Shown in pieces: positions 16,900 through 25,650 of a stretch of DNA of 64,000 bases (positions are counted from its first letter, which is position 1; each line of letters begins with the position of its first letter). The notes below the pieces were generated by a model. That model was not told the origin of the DNA, did no database searches, and saw nothing but the letters and a program-made list of their open reading frames with translations. The stretch is from JBHYDC01 sp051861205 (GTDB lineage Bacteria; Pseudomonadota; Alphaproteobacteria; Rhizobiales; Pleomorphomonadaceae), in assembly GCA_051861205.1 (NCBI GenBank), contig JBHYDC010000004.1, positions 155,533 to 219,532 of the forward strand, in the 5' to 3' direction. The position numbers and the translations under genes were made by a program.

Positions 16900-18585
16900 A
16901 TGACCAGCCTTGCCGCGCCCCTTACCGATACGCTCCGTCTTGCCGTCGCACAGTTGAACCCGGTTATGGGCGACGTGCGCGGCAACCTTGAGATTGCAAG
17001 GTCCGCCCGCGCCGAAGCCGCGCGGCTGGGTGCCGATCTTCTGGTTCTATCCGAGCTTTTCATCTGCGGTTACACGCCCGAAGACCTGGTGCTGAAGCCA
17101 GCCCTTCAGCGCGACTGCCGCTTGGCGGTGGAGGAACTCGCGCGTGAAACCGCCGACGGCGGGCCGGGGGTTATCATCGGTACGCCTTGGGCCGAGGGCG
17201 GCCGGCTGCACAATACGGCGGCGCTGTTGGACAACGGCCGGGTGGAGGCGCTGCGCTTCAAGGTGGACCTGCCGAACTACGGCGTGTTCGACGAAAAGCG
17301 CGTGTTCGAGCCGGGTCCGATGCCGGGCCCGGTGTCGTTTCGCGGGGTGCGCCTTGGCCTTCCGGTGTGCGAGGACATTTGGGGCGAGGACGTGGTCGAA
17401 TGCCTTGCCGATACCGGCGCGGAGCTGCTGATCGTCATCAACGGCTCGCCCTACCGCCGCACCGTGCATGACGAGCGGATGCAGGTGGCGGTGGCGCGGG
17501 TGGTGGAGAACGGACTGCCGATCGCCTACGTCAACCAATGCGGCGGACAGGACGAACTGGTGTTCGACGGCGCGTCTTTCGGGATCGAGGCGAACCGGAT
17601 GCTTAGCTTTCAGCTTCCGGCGTTCCAAGAGGCGATCGCGCTTGTCACCTATCGGCGCGGCGCGGACGAGGTGTGGCGGGCGGAGGGCGGCCCGGTGGCG
17701 GCGCTGCCGGATGCGCATGAAGCGGAATGGCGGGCCTGCGTTCTGGGGCTTGGCGATTACGTGAACAAGAACCGCTTCCCCGGCGTGGTGCTGGGGCTTT
17801 CCGGCGGCATCGACAGCGCGATCGTGGCGGCGATGGCGGTGGATGCCTTGGGGCCGGAGCGGGTGCGCTGCCTGATGCTGCCCTATCGCTATACGTCGAC
17901 GGAAAGCCTGGAGGACGCCGCCGCCTGCGCCAAGGCGCTGGGCGTGACCTATGACGTGGTGCCGATCGCCGAACCGGTGGAGGGTTTTCTCTCCGCGCTC
18001 GGGCCGCTGTTTGCGAATTTTCCTGCTAATATCACCGAGGAAAACCTGCAATCGCGGGCGCGCGGCACGATCCTGATGGCGGTGTCGAACAAGTTCGGGC
18101 CGATGGTGCTGACAACGGGCAACAAGTCGGAAATGTCGGTCGGCTACGCCACGCTGTATGGCGATATGAACGGCGGGTTCAATCCGATCAAGGATCTCTA
18201 CAAGACGCAGGTTTTCCAGCTTGCGGCGTGGCGCAATGCGCATTGTCTGGCCGATCTGAAAGGACCGGCGGGGGAGGTGATTCCCGAACGGATCATCACC
18301 AAGCCGCCGAGCGCGGAACTGCGCGAAAACCAGACCGACCAGGATTCGCTGCCGCCCTATGACGTGCTGGACGCGATCCTCGAAGGGCTGGTGGAGCACG
18401 AACTGCCCGTCGCGGACGTGATCGCACAAGGCTACGACGAAGCGACGGTGCGGCGGGTGGAGCATCTCCTTTACATCGCCGAATACAAGCGCCGGCAAGC
18501 CGCGCCGGGCGTGAAGATCACCCGCAAGAACTTCGGGCGCGATAGGCGCTATCCGATCACGAACAGGTTTCGGGATCGGGGGTGA
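16900..18585 (+). CDS. nadE: NAD+ synthase (glutamine-hydrolysing)
   Basis: A 561-residue two-domain enzyme amidating NaAD to NAD+. The N-terminal nitrilase-type glutaminase carries the catalytic triad in LSELFICGY (Glu), KVDLPNYGVFDE (Lys) and LPVCEDIWGED (Cys). The C-terminal synthetase contains the ATP pyrophosphatase loop LGLSGGIDSA near residue 300 and TTGNKSEMSVGY. This is the long, glutamine-dependent type. The start is supported by the immediate onset of the nitrilase fold (RLAVAQLNPVMGD). Confidence 0.95.
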   Translation: MTSLAAPLTDTLRLAVAQLNPVMGDVRGNLEIARSARAEAARLGADLLVLSELFICGYTPEDLVLKPALQRDCRLAVEELARETADGGPGVIIGTPWAEGGRLHNTAALLDNGRVEALRFKVDLPNYGVFDEKRVFEPGPMPGPVSFRGVRLGLPVCEDIWGEDVVECLADTGAELLIVINGSPYRRTVHDERMQVAVARVVENGLPIAYVNQCGGQDELVFDGASFGIEANRMLSFQLPAFQEAIALVTYRRGADEVWRAEGGPVAALPDAHEAEWRACVLGLGDYVNKNRFPGVVLGLSGGIDSAIVAAMAVDALGPERVRCLMLPYRYTSTESLEDAAACAKALGVTYDVVPIAEPVEGFLSALGPLFANFPANITEENLQSRARGTILMAVSNKFGPMVLTTGNKSEMSVGYATLYGDMNGGFNPIKDLYKTQVFQLAAWRNAHCLADLKGPAGEVIPERIITKPPSAELRENQTDQDSLPPYDVLDAILEGLVEHELPVADVIAQGYDEATVRRVEHLLYIAEYKRRQAAPGVKITRKNFGRDRRYPITNRFRDRG

Positions 18586-18597
18586 GGGGGAGTGTTT

Positions 18598-18862
18598 CCT
18601 TCTCCCCTTGTGTGAGAAGGGGTTCACCCGGCGTTGGCGTGATAACGCGCGCGACCTCATAAGCGGGAAGGGATTCACGGGCGGTGTGCGAACGGCTTGA
18701 GCTTGGATGCGGGTCGGTTCTCCTTCTCCCCTTGCGGGAGAAGGTGTCGCGGCAGCGACGGTTGAGGGGTTTCTTTGTGAGGTCAAATACTTAGCTTTTG
18801 CCAGATTGCGCCGACCCCTCATCCGGCCCTAACGGGCCACCTTCTCCCGCAAGGGGAGAAGG
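18598..18862. repeat. Palindromic intergenic repeat cluster (three units)
   Basis: Three copies of a CCTTCTCCC...GGGAGAAGG palindrome at 18598-18620, 18722-18744 and 18840-18862. The last two lie in opposite orientation, with a GAGGGG / CCCCTC flank each. The same element recurs near 27.0-27.45 kb. It resembles the short palindromic repeats common between alphaproteobacterial genes. I do not assign it to a named family. It fills most of the nadE-gltX gap. Confidence 0.8.
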
Positions 18863-18960
18863 AGAAGAGGCATCCGGTCGCTTCGCGATCCTGCAAGGGG
18901 AGAAGGGTTCGCCCGGCCTTCGCAGTGGAAGTCCGCGCGCTTCGGCGCTATAGCGGTGCC

Positions 18961-20328
18961 ATGACAACCACCGTTCGCTTCGCGCCGTCACCGACGGGCT
19001 TTATTCACATCGGCAATGCGCGGACCGCGCTGTTCAACTGGCTGTTCGCCCGCAAGACCGGCGGGCGGTTCGTGTTTCGGCTGGACGATACGGACCGGGC
19101 GCGGTCGCGGCAGGAGTATGCCGATGCGATCGCAGAGGATCTGGCTTGGCTGGGAATCCGGCCCGATGAGAGCGTTCGGCAGTCGGACCGGATTGCGCGG
19201 TATGAGGCGGTGAAGGCGGAGCTGATCGGGCGCGGGCTGCTCTATCCGGCTTATGAGACGGCGGAAGAGCTGGATTATGGCCGCAAACGGCGGCGCGCGC
19301 GGGGGTTGCCGCCGGTTTATGACCGGGCGGCGTTGCGGCTGACGGCTGAAGACCGGGCGAAGCTGGAAGCGGAAGGACGGCGGCCGCATTGGCGGTTTTT
19401 GCTGCCTAATCATGACGGCGATCCGTTGAACCCGGCGCACCGCGAGGTGAAGTGGGACGATCTTTGCCGGGGGCCGGAAACGGTGGACCTCGGTTCACTG
19501 TCGGATCCCGTGCTGGTGCGCGAGGACGAGAGCTATCTCTATACGCTGCCCTCGGTGGTGGACGACGTGGACATGGGCGTTACCCATGTGATCCGGGGCG
19601 AAGATCATGTGACGAATACGGGCGTGCAGATCGCGATCTTCGAGGCGCTGGCCGGGCGGCGGCCCGAGTTCGGGCACCACAATCTTTTGACGGACGCCGG
19701 CGGCGAGGGCCTTTCCAAGCGCACCGGCGCGCTGTCGCTGCGGTCGCTGCGCGAAAAGGGGCTGGAGCCCGAAGCGGTGGCGGTGCTGGCGGTGAACATC
19801 GGCACGAGCCATCAGGTGGAGCCGATCCGGGCGCTGGATGATCTGGTGGCCGGGTTCGATCTGGCCGCGACGTCGAAATCGGCGGCGAAGTTCGATGCGG
19901 GCGATCTCGACCATCTCAACGCGCGCACGGTGCACACGATGCCGTTTGAGGCGGTGGCCGGGCGGCTGACGGAGCGGGGCATTGCACCGGATCCGGCATT
20001 CTGGGCGGCGGTATCGGGCAACTGCGCGGTGTTCGCGGATGTGGACCGGTGGTGGCAGGTGGTCGCGGGGGACGTGACGCCCGTGATCGCGGCGGAGGAC
20101 GGCGAGTTCGTGGCCGCAGCGGCGGATTTGCTGCCGCAGGAGCCCTGGGACGGCGAGACTTTCCGGGCCTGGACGGCGGCCCTGAAGGAGCGCACGGGAC
20201 GCAAGGGCAAAGGGCTGTTCATGCCGCTGCGCCTTGCGCTGACGGGGCTCGACCACGGGCCGGAACTGGCGCCGCTCATGCCGCTGATTGGGCGGGCGCG
20301 GGTGCTGGCGCGGCTGACCCGCGCTTGA
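18961..20328 (+). CDS. gltX: Glutamate--tRNA ligase
   Basis: A 455-residue class I aminoacyl-tRNA synthetase. FAPSPTGFIHIGNARTA holds the HIGH-type motif at residues 16-19, and GLSKRTGAL near 250 is the KMSKS-type motif. GVTHVIRGEDHVTNT lies between them. ATG 18961 is preferred over 18925 since the synthetase fold starts immediately. It is shorter than many GltX1 proteins; alphaproteobacteria often carry two gltX genes. No partner genes follow closely. Confidence 0.94.
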   Translation: MTTTVRFAPSPTGFIHIGNARTALFNWLFARKTGGRFVFRLDDTDRARSRQEYADAIAEDLAWLGIRPDESVRQSDRIARYEAVKAELIGRGLLYPAYETAEELDYGRKRRRARGLPPVYDRAALRLTAEDRAKLEAEGRRPHWRFLLPNHDGDPLNPAHREVKWDDLCRGPETVDLGSLSDPVLVREDESYLYTLPSVVDDVDMGVTHVIRGEDHVTNTGVQIAIFEALAGRRPEFGHHNLLTDAGGEGLSKRTGALSLRSLREKGLEPEAVAVLAVNIGTSHQVEPIRALDDLVAGFDLAATSKSAAKFDAGDLDHLNARTVHTMPFEAVAGRLTERGIAPDPAFWAAVSGNCAVFADVDRWWQVVAGDVTPVIAAEDGEFVAAAADLLPQEPWDGETFRAWTAALKERTGRKGKGLFMPLRLALTGLDHGPELAPLMPLIGRARVLARLTRA

Positions 20329-20533
20329 TCGGCCCGGCCGGCGGGTGATGTTTCAAGAACGATCAGGTGGACGCGCAGCCTGCGCTTTACGCGGCCGAAA
20401 CGCTCCATGACGAAGGTCCTGGCTACCATACGGGCGGCGTGACCGCCGATCCGGTCGAACGCGGACTTAAACGACGGGCGGCGAGACACTATCTCTTGTG
20501 CGGGAGCCGGCCCTGTCCGGCCTGCGCTTGGAT

Positions 20534-21046
20534 ATGATGATGCTTCGTGTTTTCGCCCTCGCCCTTGCCGCCGCTGTTGTCGCCGCGTCGCCCGCGCTGG
20601 CGCAGGATCCCGATCTGATCTTCAAGCGCTCGACGGTGTGGAAATTTTTGACGCCCGATCACAAGCTCGCCGTCTACGCGATCGACGATCCTGTGGTGGA
20701 GGGCGTGGCGTGCCACTTCACGGTGCCGGAAAAGGGCGGCGTTTCCGGCATGCTGGGCGTGGCGGAGGAGGTGTCGGATATCTCGCTCGCGTGCCGGCAG
20801 ATCGGGCCGATCAGCTTCAAGGAGAAGTTCGAGCAGGGCTCCGACATGTACCAGGAGCGCCGCTCGCTGTTTTTCAAGAAGATGCAGATCGTGCGCGGCT
20901 GCGATGTGAAGCGCAACGTGCTGGTGTATCTCGTTTATTCCGACAAGCTGATCGAGGGTAGCCCGAAGAACTCGACGTCTTCGGTGCCGATCATGCCGTG
21001 GGGCGAGGCTGCGGCGCCGCGCTGCGCGGATTTCGTGGAGGACTGA
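20534..21046 (+). CDS. creA: CreA family protein
   Basis: A 170-residue periplasmic protein. The signal peptide (MMMLRVFALALAAAVVAAS, cleaved at ALA-QD) is followed by the CreA domain: VWKFLTPDHKLAVYAIDDP, VACHFTVPEKGGVSG, DISLACRQIGPI, FKKMQIVRGCD and SSVPIMPWG. The function of CreA is not known. The ATG triplet run leaves the start at 20534, 20537 or 20540. Its TGA directly abuts the convergent phnE stop (TGATCA) with no intergenic base. Confidence 0.88.
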   Translation: MMMLRVFALALAAAVVAASPALAQDPDLIFKRSTVWKFLTPDHKLAVYAIDDPVVEGVACHFTVPEKGGVSGMLGVAEEVSDISLACRQIGPISFKEKFEQGSDMYQERRSLFFKKMQIVRGCDVKRNVLVYLVYSDKLIEGSPKNSTSSVPIMPWGEAAAPRCADFVED

Positions 21047-22384
21047 TCAGTGCATCCCCTCGCCGATGAGGCGGCGGCGCAGTGCGCCCGATAGCGCGTC
21101 GATGGCGTAGACGACGGCGAGGATGAGGAGAACCATGTAGAACACGTTCTCCCAGTTTTGATTGGTGCGCATGGCCTCCAGCAGCTTGAGGCCGATGCCG
21201 CCCGCGCCGACTGCGCCGATGATGGTGGCCGAGCGGGTGTTGCTTTCCAGGAAATAAAGCGCTTGCGCCACGAACACCGGCAGCACCTGCGGCAACACGC
21301 CGAAGCGCTGAATGGTGGCATTGCCGGCGCCGACCGAGCGAATGCCCTCGCGCTGCTTGTCGTCGATGTTTTCGAGCGCCTCGGCGTAGAGTTTTCCGAG
21401 CGACCCGATATCGGAGAAGAAGATCGCGGCGATGCCGGGGATGGGGCCGGGGCCGAAGGCGCGGATGAAGAAGAGCGCCCAGATGAGGCCGTCGATGGTG
21501 CGCTGGAAGTCGAAGAAGCGCTTGGTGACCTGAGCCGCGATGCGGCTGGGAGTGATGTTGCGGGCGGCGATGAAGGAGAGCGGGAAGGCGACAAGCACCG
21601 CCAGCACCGTGCCGACGAAGGCCATGATGATGGTCTCAAGCAGCTTCACATAGACATCGCCGTGCTGCCATTCCGAATTGTTCCAGAAGTTCGAGCCGGC
21701 GAGCGAGAGGTTCGACCGGTCAGGATCGAGCCGCTCGCCCCAGGCGATGAGCGCGAAAACCTCACCTGTGGGGCGGCCGAAGAAGGGCGACTGCGGGTCG
21801 AAGATGAAATTGGCCCAGCCGAAGAAACGATGCTCCAGGGACACGCGCGAGGCGGTGACCTCGACACTGCCGGAGAAGCCGAAATCCATTTCGACGACGT
21901 CTTCCTTCTGGATGGCCCAGAGGGGAGCAGGATCGATAACGAGCGCGGACCCGGTGGTGAGATCGACGGTGGCGGTTTCCCCGTTTGCCGTGATGGTGAC
22001 CGACTGCGGCGTTGCCCGGACGACGGCCGGCCCGATCGTGACGGCGACGGTGGCCGCGTCGATGCGGGTGATCCAATCGGGGTTCGGATTGTCGCCCAGC
22101 ACATTGAAGCGCGGATAGGTGACGGTGGTCGCGCCCTCCTTGAAGCGGAGGGTGGGGCGGACGGTGTAGGACACCCAGTCGGCCATATAGGCGCCGGCGC
22201 GCTCCCAGCGACCCTCGGCGAGCACGGCGCCGATGGCGAAGAACCACCACGTGGCGACGAGGTAGAGCACCACGCTGCCGGACACGAGCCAAGGCGCGAG
22301 ACGGCCCCAAAGCGAGCGCTGGAACACGGCGGGATGACGGGCACGGATGTCGGCGAGGCTTTGGGCGGTGAGGGCGATGGTCAT
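21047..22384 (-). CDS. phnE: Phosphonate ABC transporter permease PhnE (long form)
   Basis: A 445-residue inner-membrane permease. TM1 lies near 33-54. A soluble, mostly beta-rich insertion of about 180 residues follows (about 60-250). The permease core then runs from LLETIIMAFVGTVLAVLVAFPLSF to the end, with the EAA loop EGIRSVGAGNA..GVLPQVLPVF and GAVGAGGIGL. ATG 22384 starts 8 nt after the preceding permease stop; an upstream extension to 22675 is an ORF artefact. It works with PhnC, PhnD and the first PhnE to import phosphonates or phosphite. Confidence 0.9.
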   Translation of the reverse strand: MTIALTAQSLADIRARHPAVFQRSLWGRLAPWLVSGSVVLYLVATWWFFAIGAVLAEGRWERAGAYMADWVSYTVRPTLRFKEGATTVTYPRFNVLGDNPNPDWITRIDAATVAVTIGPAVVRATPQSVTITANGETATVDLTTGSALVIDPAPLWAIQKEDVVEMDFGFSGSVEVTASRVSLEHRFFGWANFIFDPQSPFFGRPTGEVFALIAWGERLDPDRSNLSLAGSNFWNNSEWQHGDVYVKLLETIIMAFVGTVLAVLVAFPLSFIAARNITPSRIAAQVTKRFFDFQRTIDGLIWALFFIRAFGPGPIPGIAAIFFSDIGSLGKLYAEALENIDDKQREGIRSVGAGNATIQRFGVLPQVLPVFVAQALYFLESNTRSATIIGAVGAGGIGLKLLEAMRTNQNWENVFYMVLLILAVVYAIDALSGALRRRLIGEGMH

Positions 22385-22392
22385 GTGTGGCC

Positions 22393-23355
22393 TTACGCGT
22401 TTTCGAAGGCCTGCGCGCCAACGAGGCGGCGGCGCAAGGTGGCGGAGAGTTGGTCGACCGCGATCACGGTCACGAACAGGATGGCCATCATGGCGAGCGT
22501 TTGCGCGCCCCATCCGCGGCCGATCGACAGCCGCAGAATCTCGCCGATGCCGCCGCCGCCGACCGCGCCGATGATGGTGGAGGCGCGCACGTTCACCTCC
22601 AGCCGGAGGAGGCCGTAGGAGAGGAAATTCGGCAGAACGTGCGGCACGATGCCGTAGCGCACGCGGAGCAGCCAATTGGCGCCAACGGCGCGCAGGCCCT
22701 CTTCGGCCTTCATGTCGGCGTTCTCGACGACCTCGAAGAACATCTTGCCGAGCGCGCCGATGGTGTGGATGGCAACCGCGATGATGGCGGGAATGGCGCC
22801 GAGCGAGAGGATGGCGGCGAAGAAGCCGGCGATCACGATCTCGGGGAAGGCGCGGAAAATCTCCATGACCCGGCGCACGGCGGCGCGGACGAAGCCGTTC
22901 GGGGCAAGGTTGCGCGCGGCGAGGAAGCAGAGGATGAAGCCGGCCGTGAAGCCGATCAACGTGGAGAGGATCGCGATATTGACCGTCTCCAACATCTTGT
23001 AGAGATATTCGGGAATGTAGAGACCCTCGGTCATATAGACGCGGCCGGAGACGAAATCGGTCGCTTCGCTGCCGTCGGCATTCGGGGTCGGCAGGTCGAG
23101 GAAGGCGCGCCAGATGTCATTCCAATCGGCGGGAATCAGCCAGCTCACGAAGTCGAAAAGATGGGGCAGGCGGTCAAAGAACTTGCCGGCGTTCGCCTCA
23201 TTCGCATACCAAAGCGAGGCAACGAGGGCGGCGACGAGCGCGCCGAGGCCGAGAAGCGTGTAGGTGCGCCGCCGAGCCGCCAGTTCCCGCCAGTGACGAT
23301 CGACGGTGAGCGCCTGTTCGGACATGCGGACGGGCGGACCGGAGGGGTGCGGCAT
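22393..23355 (-). CDS. phnE: Phosphonate ABC transporter permease PhnE
   Basis: A 320-residue membrane permease. TM1 lies near residues 33-53 and the transport core from about 90. It has the EAA-type loop EGLRAVGANWLLRVRYGIVPHVLPNF and the terminal GAVGGGGIGEILR motif. It is the first of two phnE genes; such pairs are common in alphaproteobacteria. ATG 23355 has a weak GAGACGA site upstream, and Met at 23325 is an alternative. It lies about 100 nt downstream of phnD, separated by a hairpin. Confidence 0.92.
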   Translation of the reverse strand: MPHPSGPPVRMSEQALTVDRHWRELAARRRTYTLLGLGALVAALVASLWYANEANAGKFFDRLPHLFDFVSWLIPADWNDIWRAFLDLPTPNADGSEATDFVSGRVYMTEGLYIPEYLYKMLETVNIAILSTLIGFTAGFILCFLAARNLAPNGFVRAAVRRVMEIFRAFPEIVIAGFFAAILSLGAIPAIIAVAIHTIGALGKMFFEVVENADMKAEEGLRAVGANWLLRVRYGIVPHVLPNFLSYGLLRLEVNVRASTIIGAVGGGGIGEILRLSIGRGWGAQTLAMMAILFVTVIAVDQLSATLRRRLVGAQAFENA

Positions 23356-23414
23356 GACTGGATCGTCTCGATGCTGAACAGAGGATAGCGGCGACGTTGG
23401 TCCGCAAGGGAAAG

Positions 23415-23440
23415 CGGCCGGGAGGTCGCCCTCCCGGCCG
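23415..23440 (-). terminator. Intra-operon hairpin after phnD
   Basis: A perfect 11-bp GC-rich stem (CGGCCGGGAGG / CCTCCCGGCCG) with a 4-nt loop in the phnD-phnE gap, followed on the minus strand by a short CTTTCCC. Such hairpins after binding-protein genes often act as partial terminators or mRNA stabilisers, giving more binding protein than permease. That role is inferred. Confidence 0.6.
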
Positions 23441-23453
23441 TCTAGACGGCGGA

Positions 23454-24365
23454 TCAGCCGCCGATGTTAAACTTACGAGCGTCGATCACGGTCTGGTAGA
23501 ACGACTGATCGACCTTGGTGTAGCCCTTGAAATCGCCGCCCTGGATGGCCGCGAAGCAGGCCGGATCGGACTCCGGCAGCTTTTCCATGAAGGAAACGAA
23601 CTTCGCCTTGGTCTCTTCCGGCAGCGCGTTGCGCAGAACGATCGGACCATTGGGGATCTGGCTCGACCGCCAGACTTCGACGAGGTCGGACATCTTGAGG
23701 ATGCCCTTGTCGACCATCTTGCGCAGGTTGCCGGAGGTGTAGCCTTCGTCGAATTCGCCGACGCCCGAGCCGAAGGTGGTGCCGACGTCGAACTTCTTGT
23801 CGAGCACGGCAAGGACGAGGTTTTCATGACCGCCGCCGAAACCGGTGGAGGCGAAGTAGTCCTTGACCGAGGTGTTGATGGTCTTCGGCAGGTCGACCAT
23901 GGGGATCAGGTAGCCGGAGGTGCTATCGGGGTCGGCAAAGCCGATCGACTTGCCCTTGGCGTCGGCGAGCGTCTTAATGCCTGAGTCCTTGCGGGCGACC
24001 ATGATGGTGTAATAGCCGGTTGCGCCGTCGGTCTGGACGGTGGTGAGAACCGGCGACACGGCATTCGGATCGGCCAGGAAGATCTTGGCGTAGCCCGACG
24101 CGCCGAGTTCGGCGTAGTCGATGGTGCCGGAGAGAAGCCCCTGGATGGTGCCGTCATAGTCGGCTGCGGGGAAAAGCGAGACCTTCTCGACGGAAAGCTC
24201 GGTTTTCAGGTGGTCGGAGAGGCACTGGAAGTTGCGCAGACGGTCGGCTTCGTTCTCGCCGCCGATGATGCCGATGCGGAATTCCTTGATCCCTTCGGCC
24301 TGAACCGAACCGGTGACGGCGGCGAGCACGGCGACCGCGCCGAGAAGCGCTGACTTGAACGACAT
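23454..24365 (-). CDS. phnD: Phosphonate ABC transporter substrate-binding protein PhnD
   Basis: A 303-residue periplasmic protein. The signal peptide MSFKSALLGAVAVLAAVTGSVQA is followed by a PhnD-type bilobed domain: FRIGIIGGENEADRLR, VSLFPAADYDGTIQGL (ligand pocket), TIDYAELGASGY and ADPDSTSGYLIP. AGGAGAAC precedes the ATG. Phosphonate or phosphite is the likely ligand. No C-P lyase genes are in view, so the fate of the imported compound is not shown. Confidence 0.93.
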   Translation of the reverse strand: MSFKSALLGAVAVLAAVTGSVQAEGIKEFRIGIIGGENEADRLRNFQCLSDHLKTELSVEKVSLFPAADYDGTIQGLLSGTIDYAELGASGYAKIFLADPNAVSPVLTTVQTDGATGYYTIMVARKDSGIKTLADAKGKSIGFADPDSTSGYLIPMVDLPKTINTSVKDYFASTGFGGGHENLVLAVLDKKFDVGTTFGSGVGEFDEGYTSGNLRKMVDKGILKMSDLVEVWRSSQIPNGPIVLRNALPEETKAKFVSFMEKLPESDPACFAAIQGGDFKGYTKVDQSFYQTVIDARKFNIGG

Positions 24366-24456
24366 GGGGTGTTCTCCTGAAGATACGGCAAAACATGGGA
24401 ACCCGTGGCGGGTGCCCGGGACATGCCCGCAGCTTTGAAACATGCGGGGATCGGGA

Positions 24457-25281
24457 TCAGGCAATCGCGGCGGCAAGGCGAACCGTGGCCGGGCGCGCGA
24501 AGCGAAGGCTGGTGGAGGTGGTGGCCTCGTGGAACGCCTCGTCGAGACCATCCACGCCGTAGATGGCGCGGGCGGCGGCCTCGGTAAGTTCGTCGGGTCC
24601 GCCGTCGAACACCACGCGCCCGCCGGCCATGCCGACGATGCGCTTGCAATAGTGGCGGGCGGTGTCGAGGGTGTGGAGGTTGGTGACGACGGTGATGCCG
24701 TCGCGCTCGTTAATCTCGCGCAGCGCCTCCATGACGATCTGCGCGTTGCGCGGGTCGAGCGAGGCGATCGGCTCGTCGGCGAGGATGATCTTGGGTTCCT
24801 GGAGCAGGGCGCGGGCGATCGCGACACGCTGCTGCTGGCCGCCGGACAGGGTGCCGGCGCGCTGGAGAGCGGTTTCGGCGATGCCGAGACGTTCGAGAGC
24901 GGCGATGGCGACGGCGCGCTCTTCGTCGGAGAAGATTTTTAAGAGGCTTTTCCAGGTCGGGCGCTTGTTGAGGCGGCCGAGCATGACGTTGGTGAGAACG
25001 TCTAGGCGGGGGACGAGATTGAACTGCTGAAAGATCATGGCGCAATCGGCCTGCCAGGACCGAAGCTCCGGCCCCCGCAGCTTGGTGATATCGGTGGAGC
25101 CCACCATGATGGCGCCGCCGGTGGGCTCGGCGAGGCGGTTGATCATGCGAAGCAGCGTGGATTTGCCGGCGCCCGAACGGCCGATGACGCCGACCATCTG
25201 ACCGCGAGGGATGGAGAGGGTGACGGTATCCACGGCCGTTTTGCCGCCGAACCGCTTCGTGAGACCGTTGATTTCGAGCAT
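24457..25281 (-). CDS. phnC: Phosphonate ABC transporter ATP-binding protein PhnC
   Basis: A 274-residue ATPase, first gene of the phnCDE1E2 unit. Walker A is GRSGAGKST, the Q-loop QQFNLV, the signature LSGGQQQRVAIARAL and Walker B IILADEPIASLD, and it ends with VTNLHTLDTAR as the H-loop. ATG 25281 is set by AAAGGAGCGG just upstream and by onset of the fold (MLEINGLTKRFGG). The ORF is open further upstream but without coding character. Confidence 0.94.
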   Translation of the reverse strand: MLEINGLTKRFGGKTAVDTVTLSIPRGQMVGVIGRSGAGKSTLLRMINRLAEPTGGAIMVGSTDITKLRGPELRSWQADCAMIFQQFNLVPRLDVLTNVMLGRLNKRPTWKSLLKIFSDEERAVAIAALERLGIAETALQRAGTLSGGQQQRVAIARALLQEPKIILADEPIASLDPRNAQIVMEALREINERDGITVVTNLHTLDTARHYCKRIVGMAGGRVVFDGGPDELTEAAARAIYGVDGLDEAFHEATTSTSLRFARPATVRLAAAIA

Positions 25282-25650
25282 GCCGGACCGCTCCTTTTCC
25301 GCAATCACCTGAATGACGCAAAGGGGTAGCGGAGCCATGCGACGCCTCGGCGACGCTTTTGTTAAGGGTTCATGACCATGGGAAGAGCGCGGAAAGCCTG
25401 GACATTCCCGCGCGAAAAGGCGGGCACGGCGCCGCTTGACGAAGCGGCGGGGCTGGCGCATTAACTGGCCTATGACGGCAGGCAAGCGCCTTTGTGCGCC
25501 TTACCTTATCGGTGTGATTATTTGCGGCTAAGCTTTGAAAAGCTGGCCGCGGCCGTCCCCGTCTGACCTTTTTCTCTGAGATCGGATGATGCGGTTCCCC
25601 GGCTTGGCCGCAGTGCGCCTGGGGTGACCGGGCGGGGAGGAACGGGGACC
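25282..25650. other. Divergent intergenic region phnC/cysS
   Basis: About 370 nt between phnC (minus) and cysS (plus). It should contain both promoters. I looked for a PHO box (two CTGTCAT-like repeats) upstream of phnC and found none. A TTGACG at about 25436 lacks a properly spaced -10. No other feature is recognised. Confidence 0.4.

Noticed and set aside
17047..18822. 591-residue minus-strand ORF opposite nadE
   Set aside because: Arg/His-rich composition, no domain; nadE on the plus strand is fully supported.
21158..22618. 486-residue plus-strand ORF opposite the phnE genes
   Set aside because: Shadow frame spanning two real permease genes; no family features.
22385..22675. N-terminal extension of the long PhnE to 22675
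   Set aside because: Lies inside the upstream phnE coding region and is Arg/His-rich; ATG 22384 gives the normal start 8 nt after the previous stop.
25282..25400. PHO box upstream of phnC
   Set aside because: No pair of CTGTCAT-like repeats at suitable spacing could be found.
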